Position numbers and translations under genes: made by a program | The notes under the pieces: generated by a model | Databases searched by the model: none | Seen by the model: the letters and a program-made list of their open reading frames with translations, nothing else | What the model was told of the DNA's origin: nothing | Assembly (NCBI RefSeq): GCF_014204795.1 | Contig: NZ_JACHMB010000001.1 | Coordinates: 12,676,501-12,740,500 of the forward strand | DNA: 64,000 nucleotides | DNA from: Nonomuraea jabiensis | GTDB taxonomy: Bacteria > Actinomycetota > Actinomycetes > Streptosporangiales > Streptosporangiaceae | Direction of reading: 5' to 3' | In this document: piece by piece, positions 61,382 through 64,000 of the stretch | How positions within the stretch are numbered: position 1 is the first letter of the stretch | Layout of the letters: each line of letters begins with the position of its first letter

Positions 61382-62584
61382 GTGGTCGGGCCTTACCGGG
61401 GATTGTTCGACGGGCCCGGCGTCAAGGGATTCGTGCTGGCGGGATTCATCGGCCGCATGCCGATGTCCATGCTCGGCATCGGGGTCGTGCTGCTGGTCTC
61501 CGCGCTCACCTCGTCGTACGCCACCGCCGGCGGCGTCGCCGCCATGACCAACCTGGCCTTCGCCGTGGCCGCCCCCATGTCGGGCCGCCTCGTGGACAGG
61601 TTCGGGCAGAGCCGGGTGATCCCGCCGTTCGCCGTCGTCAACGCGATCGCGCTGCTGGCGCTGATGCTGTGCGCCGGGTTCGGCCTGCCCGACTGGACGC
61701 TGTACGCCTCGGGCCTGCTCGTGGGCGCCACCTCGCTGTCGCTGGGCTCCATGGTGCGGGCCCGCTGGTCGGTCATCCACGGCGGGTCGGGCAAGCTGCA
61801 CACCGCGTTCGCCTTCGAGTCGGTGGTGGACGAGGTCATCTTCGTCACCGGGCCCGCGCTGGTCACGGTGCTGGCCACCGCCGTCAACCCGTACGCGGGG
61901 CTGGTCGTGGCCCTGGTCTGCATGCTCCTCGGCGCCCTCGCGCTGGCGGCCCAGCGGCGCACCCAGCCGCCCGTGCAGCCGGTCAGGTCGGCGGCGGGCT
62001 CGCCCATCCTGATCCCCGGCATCGCCCTGCTGGCGTGCGTCTACCTGGCACTGGGCGCGGTGTTCGGCTCGGTCGACCTGATCACGGTGGCCTTCGCGGA
62101 GGAGCACGGCGTGAAGGGCGCCTCCGGGTTCCTGCTGGCGGCGTTCGCGGGCGGGTCGATGGTGTCGGGGCTGTGGTTCGGGTCGCGGGACTGGAAGATC
62201 TCGCTGCGCGGGCGGTTCGTGCGGACGCTCGCGCTGTTCGTGGTGGGACTCATACCGATCATGTTCATCGGTGACGCGTGGATCATGGCGGCGGCGCTGT
62301 TCCTGGCCGGGTTCGCCATCTCGCCGACGCTCATCACGGGCTTCTCGCTCACCGAGCGGCTGGTGCCGCCGTCCCTGCTCACCGAGGGCATGGCGTGGAT
62401 CTCGACCTCGATCGGGTTCGGCGTGGCGGTCGGCGCGTGGGCCGGCGGGCGGCTCACCGAGCTGTTCGGCGCGACCAACGCCTACGCCTTCTCCTGGGGG
62501 TCGGCGATCCTGGCCGCGGTCGTGGGCATCGGAGGTTCGGGTTTGCTGAGACTTCCCGAGGCTCCTTCACCCGCCAAGAGTTGA
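61382..62584 (+). CDS. MFS transporter
   Basis: 400 residues from GTG 61382 with AGGGGGAA upstream. Twelve membrane helices are predicted, with a motif A-like APMSGRLVDRFGQSRVI. The family fits YjbB/drug-exporter-like MFS_1 proteins of actinomycetes. The substrate is unknown. It starts just upstream of the polysaccharide deacetylase on the same strand (54 bases between). Confidence 0.9.
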   Translation: MVGPYRGLFDGPGVKGFVLAGFIGRMPMSMLGIGVVLLVSALTSSYATAGGVAAMTNLAFAVAAPMSGRLVDRFGQSRVIPPFAVVNAIALLALMLCAGFGLPDWTLYASGLLVGATSLSLGSMVRARWSVIHGGSGKLHTAFAFESVVDEVIFVTGPALVTVLATAVNPYAGLVVALVCMLLGALALAAQRRTQPPVQPVRSAAGSPILIPGIALLACVYLALGAVFGSVDLITVAFAEEHGVKGASGFLLAAFAGGSMVSGLWFGSRDWKISLRGRFVRTLALFVVGLIPIMFIGDAWIMAAALFLAGFAISPTLITGFSLTERLVPPSLLTEGMAWISTSIGFGVAVGAWAGGRLTELFGATNAYAFSWGSAILAAVVGIGGSGLLRLPEAPSPAKS

Positions 62585-62638
62585 TCCGCTACGGTCGGGA
62601 CATCCCTCGCAACACCCATCTCATTGGAAGCACTACCT

Positions 62639-63364
62639 ATGTCCCGACAAATCAGTTCACTTCTAGCTATCGCGGCAGTTTGCGTCACTCTGGCCCCGGC
62701 GCCTGCCTTCGCACAGGCGCCGAAGAAGGCCGCGCCCGTCGACTGCGAGCAGGTCAAGTGCCTGGCGCTGACGTTCGACGACGGGCCCGGCAAGTACGCG
62801 GGAACGCTGCTCGACACGCTGAAGAAGTACGACGCGAAGGCGACGTTCTTCCTCGAGGGCCAGTACGTCAAGAGCCGCCCCGCGTTCGTCAAGCGCATGG
62901 TCGCCGAGGGCCACGAGGTCGGCAACCACAGCTACAGCCACCCGGACTTCACCAAGTCCGAGCCCGGCACCATCAGGAACGAGATCAAGAAGACCCAGGA
63001 CGCGGTCAAGAAGGCCGCGGGCGTCGAGCCCAAGCTGCTGCGCCCGCCGTACGGGCTGGCCGACCTGCAGACCGCCGACGTCGCCACGGAGTTCGGCATG
63101 CCGATGATCCTGTGGACCGCCGGCTCCGAGGACTGGGCCAGCAAGAACGTCGACGCCATCAAGAAGAAGACCATGGAGGTCGCGCAGCCCAACGGCATCA
63201 TCCTGATGCACGACTGGGTGAAGCAGACCGTGGACGCGATGCCGGCCCTCATCAAGTCGCTCCAGAAGAAGGGCTACCACCTCGTGACGGTGTCCGACAT
63301 CGTCAAGGGGCAGAACCTGCAGCCCGGCGACATCTTCCCGGTTCCCGCCGGCTGGGAGAAGTGA
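62639..63364 (+). CDS. Secreted polysaccharide deacetylase (NodB homology)
   Basis: 241 residues from ATG 62639 with GGAAG 8 bases upstream. A signal peptide ends near AFA (about residue 24). The NodB domain has LTFDDGP (metal Asp), HEVGNHSYSHPDF (metal His pair), LRPPYG and the C-terminal IILMHDW. It deacetylates peptidoglycan N-acetylglucosamine or chitin outside the cell, as in family CE4. Confidence 0.94.
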   Translation: MSRQISSLLAIAAVCVTLAPAPAFAQAPKKAAPVDCEQVKCLALTFDDGPGKYAGTLLDTLKKYDAKATFFLEGQYVKSRPAFVKRMVAEGHEVGNHSYSHPDFTKSEPGTIRNEIKKTQDAVKKAAGVEPKLLRPPYGLADLQTADVATEFGMPMILWTAGSEDWASKNVDAIKKKTMEVAQPNGIILMHDWVKQTVDAMPALIKSLQKKGYHLVTVSDIVKGQNLQPGDIFPVPAGWEK

Positions 63365-63407
63365 GTATCGTTCGCGTTTAACCGAATGACGCTCTGGAGG
63401 GGTGCTC

Positions 63408-64000
63408 ATGACGTTCGCGAATTGGGCGCGTAACCAGTCGGGCACCCCTGCCGAGGTGCGTACGCCGGCCTCGGTCGAGGACGTCGTACGCGCCGTGCGG
63501 GACGCCGCCGCCTCCGGGCGGCGGGTCCGCATGGTGGGCACGGGCCACTCCTTCACGGGGGTGGCCCTCACCGACGGCATCATGCTGCGCCCCGGCGCGC
63601 TCACCGGGATCAGGTCATGGGGCGACGACCGCGTGACCGTGCTGGCCGGCACCCCGCTCCGCGTGCTGAACGAACTGCTCGACGAGCGCGGCCTGGCCCT
63701 GGCCAACATGGGCGACATCACCGAGCAGACCGTCGCGGGCGCGATCCAGACCGGCACGCACGGCACCGGCCGCGACAGCGGCGGCCTGGCCGACCAGGTC
63801 GCCGAGCTGGAGCTGGTGCTGGCCGACGGCTCGGTGACGACGGCCGGGCCGGGCGAGGACCTGTTCGACGCGGCCAGGGTGGGGCTGGGCGCGCTCGGGG
63901 TGCTGACGGCCGTGACGCTCCGGGTGGAGCCCGCGTTCCTGCTGCATAATCGGCGGCGAAAGCTGCCGCTCAGCGAGATGCTCGCCTCGCTCGACGAGCT
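63408..64000 (+). CDS. FAD-linked alditol/D-arabinono-1,4-lactone oxidase, N-terminal part
   Basis: The first 197 codons or so, running off the right edge. ATG 63408 has GGAGGGG 7 bases upstream. The N-terminal FAD-binding (FAD_binding_4) domain shows VRMVGTGHSFTG, where the His is the covalent FAD site in this family, and TVAGAIQTGTHGTG. The family oxidises alditols or aldonolactones with oxygen. The C-terminal ALO domain is beyond the window. Confidence 0.9.
   Translation, partial: MTFANWARNQSGTPAEVRTPASVEDVVRAVRDAAASGRRVRMVGTGHSFTGVALTDGIMLRPGALTGIRSWGDDRVTVLAGTPLRVLNELLDERGLALANMGDITEQTVAGAIQTGTHGTGRDSGGLADQVAELELVLADGSVTTAGPGEDLFDAARVGLGALGVLTAVTLRVEPAFLLHNRRRKLPLSEMLASLDE

Overview
The window comes from a very GC-rich actinomycete, most likely a filamentous member of the Streptosporangiales (Nonomuraea-like). 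This is inferred from composition, two F420-type luciferase-like oxidoreductases, many actinobacteria-only families (DUF1707, DUF3159, DUF3710, DUF4193, DUF4235, DUF6351, DUF6879), a CpfC-type ferrochelatase and abundant GTG starts. No rRNA, tRNA, CRISPR array, complete insertion sequence or prophage was seen. It reads as chromosomal DNA of mixed housekeeping and accessory character.

1-8.9 kb: the end of a zinc metallopeptidase gene, a TetR-regulated drug-exporter operon (ABC ATPase plus permease) with a perfect operator palindrome, aconitase with a complex upstream region, a YdjM-like membrane protein, a PadR/DUF1707 pair and a DUF6879 gene. 8.9-14.4 kb: a five-gene importer operon (binding protein, two permeases, two ATPases) of the oligopeptide type. 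It carries a perfect CebR/CelR-type operator upstream, so its substrate may be a cello-oligosaccharide. 14.7-20.5 kb: two F420-type oxidoreductases, a two-kinase/one-regulator operon in which one kinase has lost its phospho-acceptor histidine, and a chitinase-like protein without its catalytic glutamate.

20.5-28 kb: the Hen1-Pnkp RNA repair operon, a sugar transporter, a Mug-type DNA glycosylase, a secreted CAP-domain protein and a HAD-like protein. 28-37.7 kb: a block whose order resembles the M. tuberculosis Rv2689c-Rv2697c region (RNA methyltransferase, KimA-like transporter, two TrkA proteins, DUF3159, OB-fold, DUF3710, dUTPase). It is interrupted by about 600 bp of non-coding, hairpin-rich DNA and followed by an AI-2E-family membrane protein. 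37.8-46 kb: a large secreted DUF6351 protein, an MFS exporter with a divergent winged-helix regulator, valyl-tRNA synthetase, a DUF4235 protein and trehalose-6-phosphate synthase.

46-52.2 kb: a flavin monooxygenase and a metallo-beta-lactamase-fold protein beside a damaged phenylacetate (paa) locus. paaN carries a deletion and a second frameshift, paaI has lost its core in frame, and paaK carries an in-frame palindromic insert. A PaaR-like TetR gene and a matching operator remain. 52.2-64 kb: an unidentified conserved protein, DUF4193, an OmpR-type two-component system, inositol monophosphatase, an S9 peptidase, ferrochelatase flanked by two copies of a structured repeat with a covarying stem, a lytic transglycosylase, an MFS transporter, a polysaccharide deacetylase and the start of an alditol/aldonolactone oxidase.

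The observations most worth following are the structured repeat family (hemH flanks and the paaK insert), the pseudokinase/kinase pair, the CelR-type operator on a dipeptide-like importer, and the damaged paa genes.
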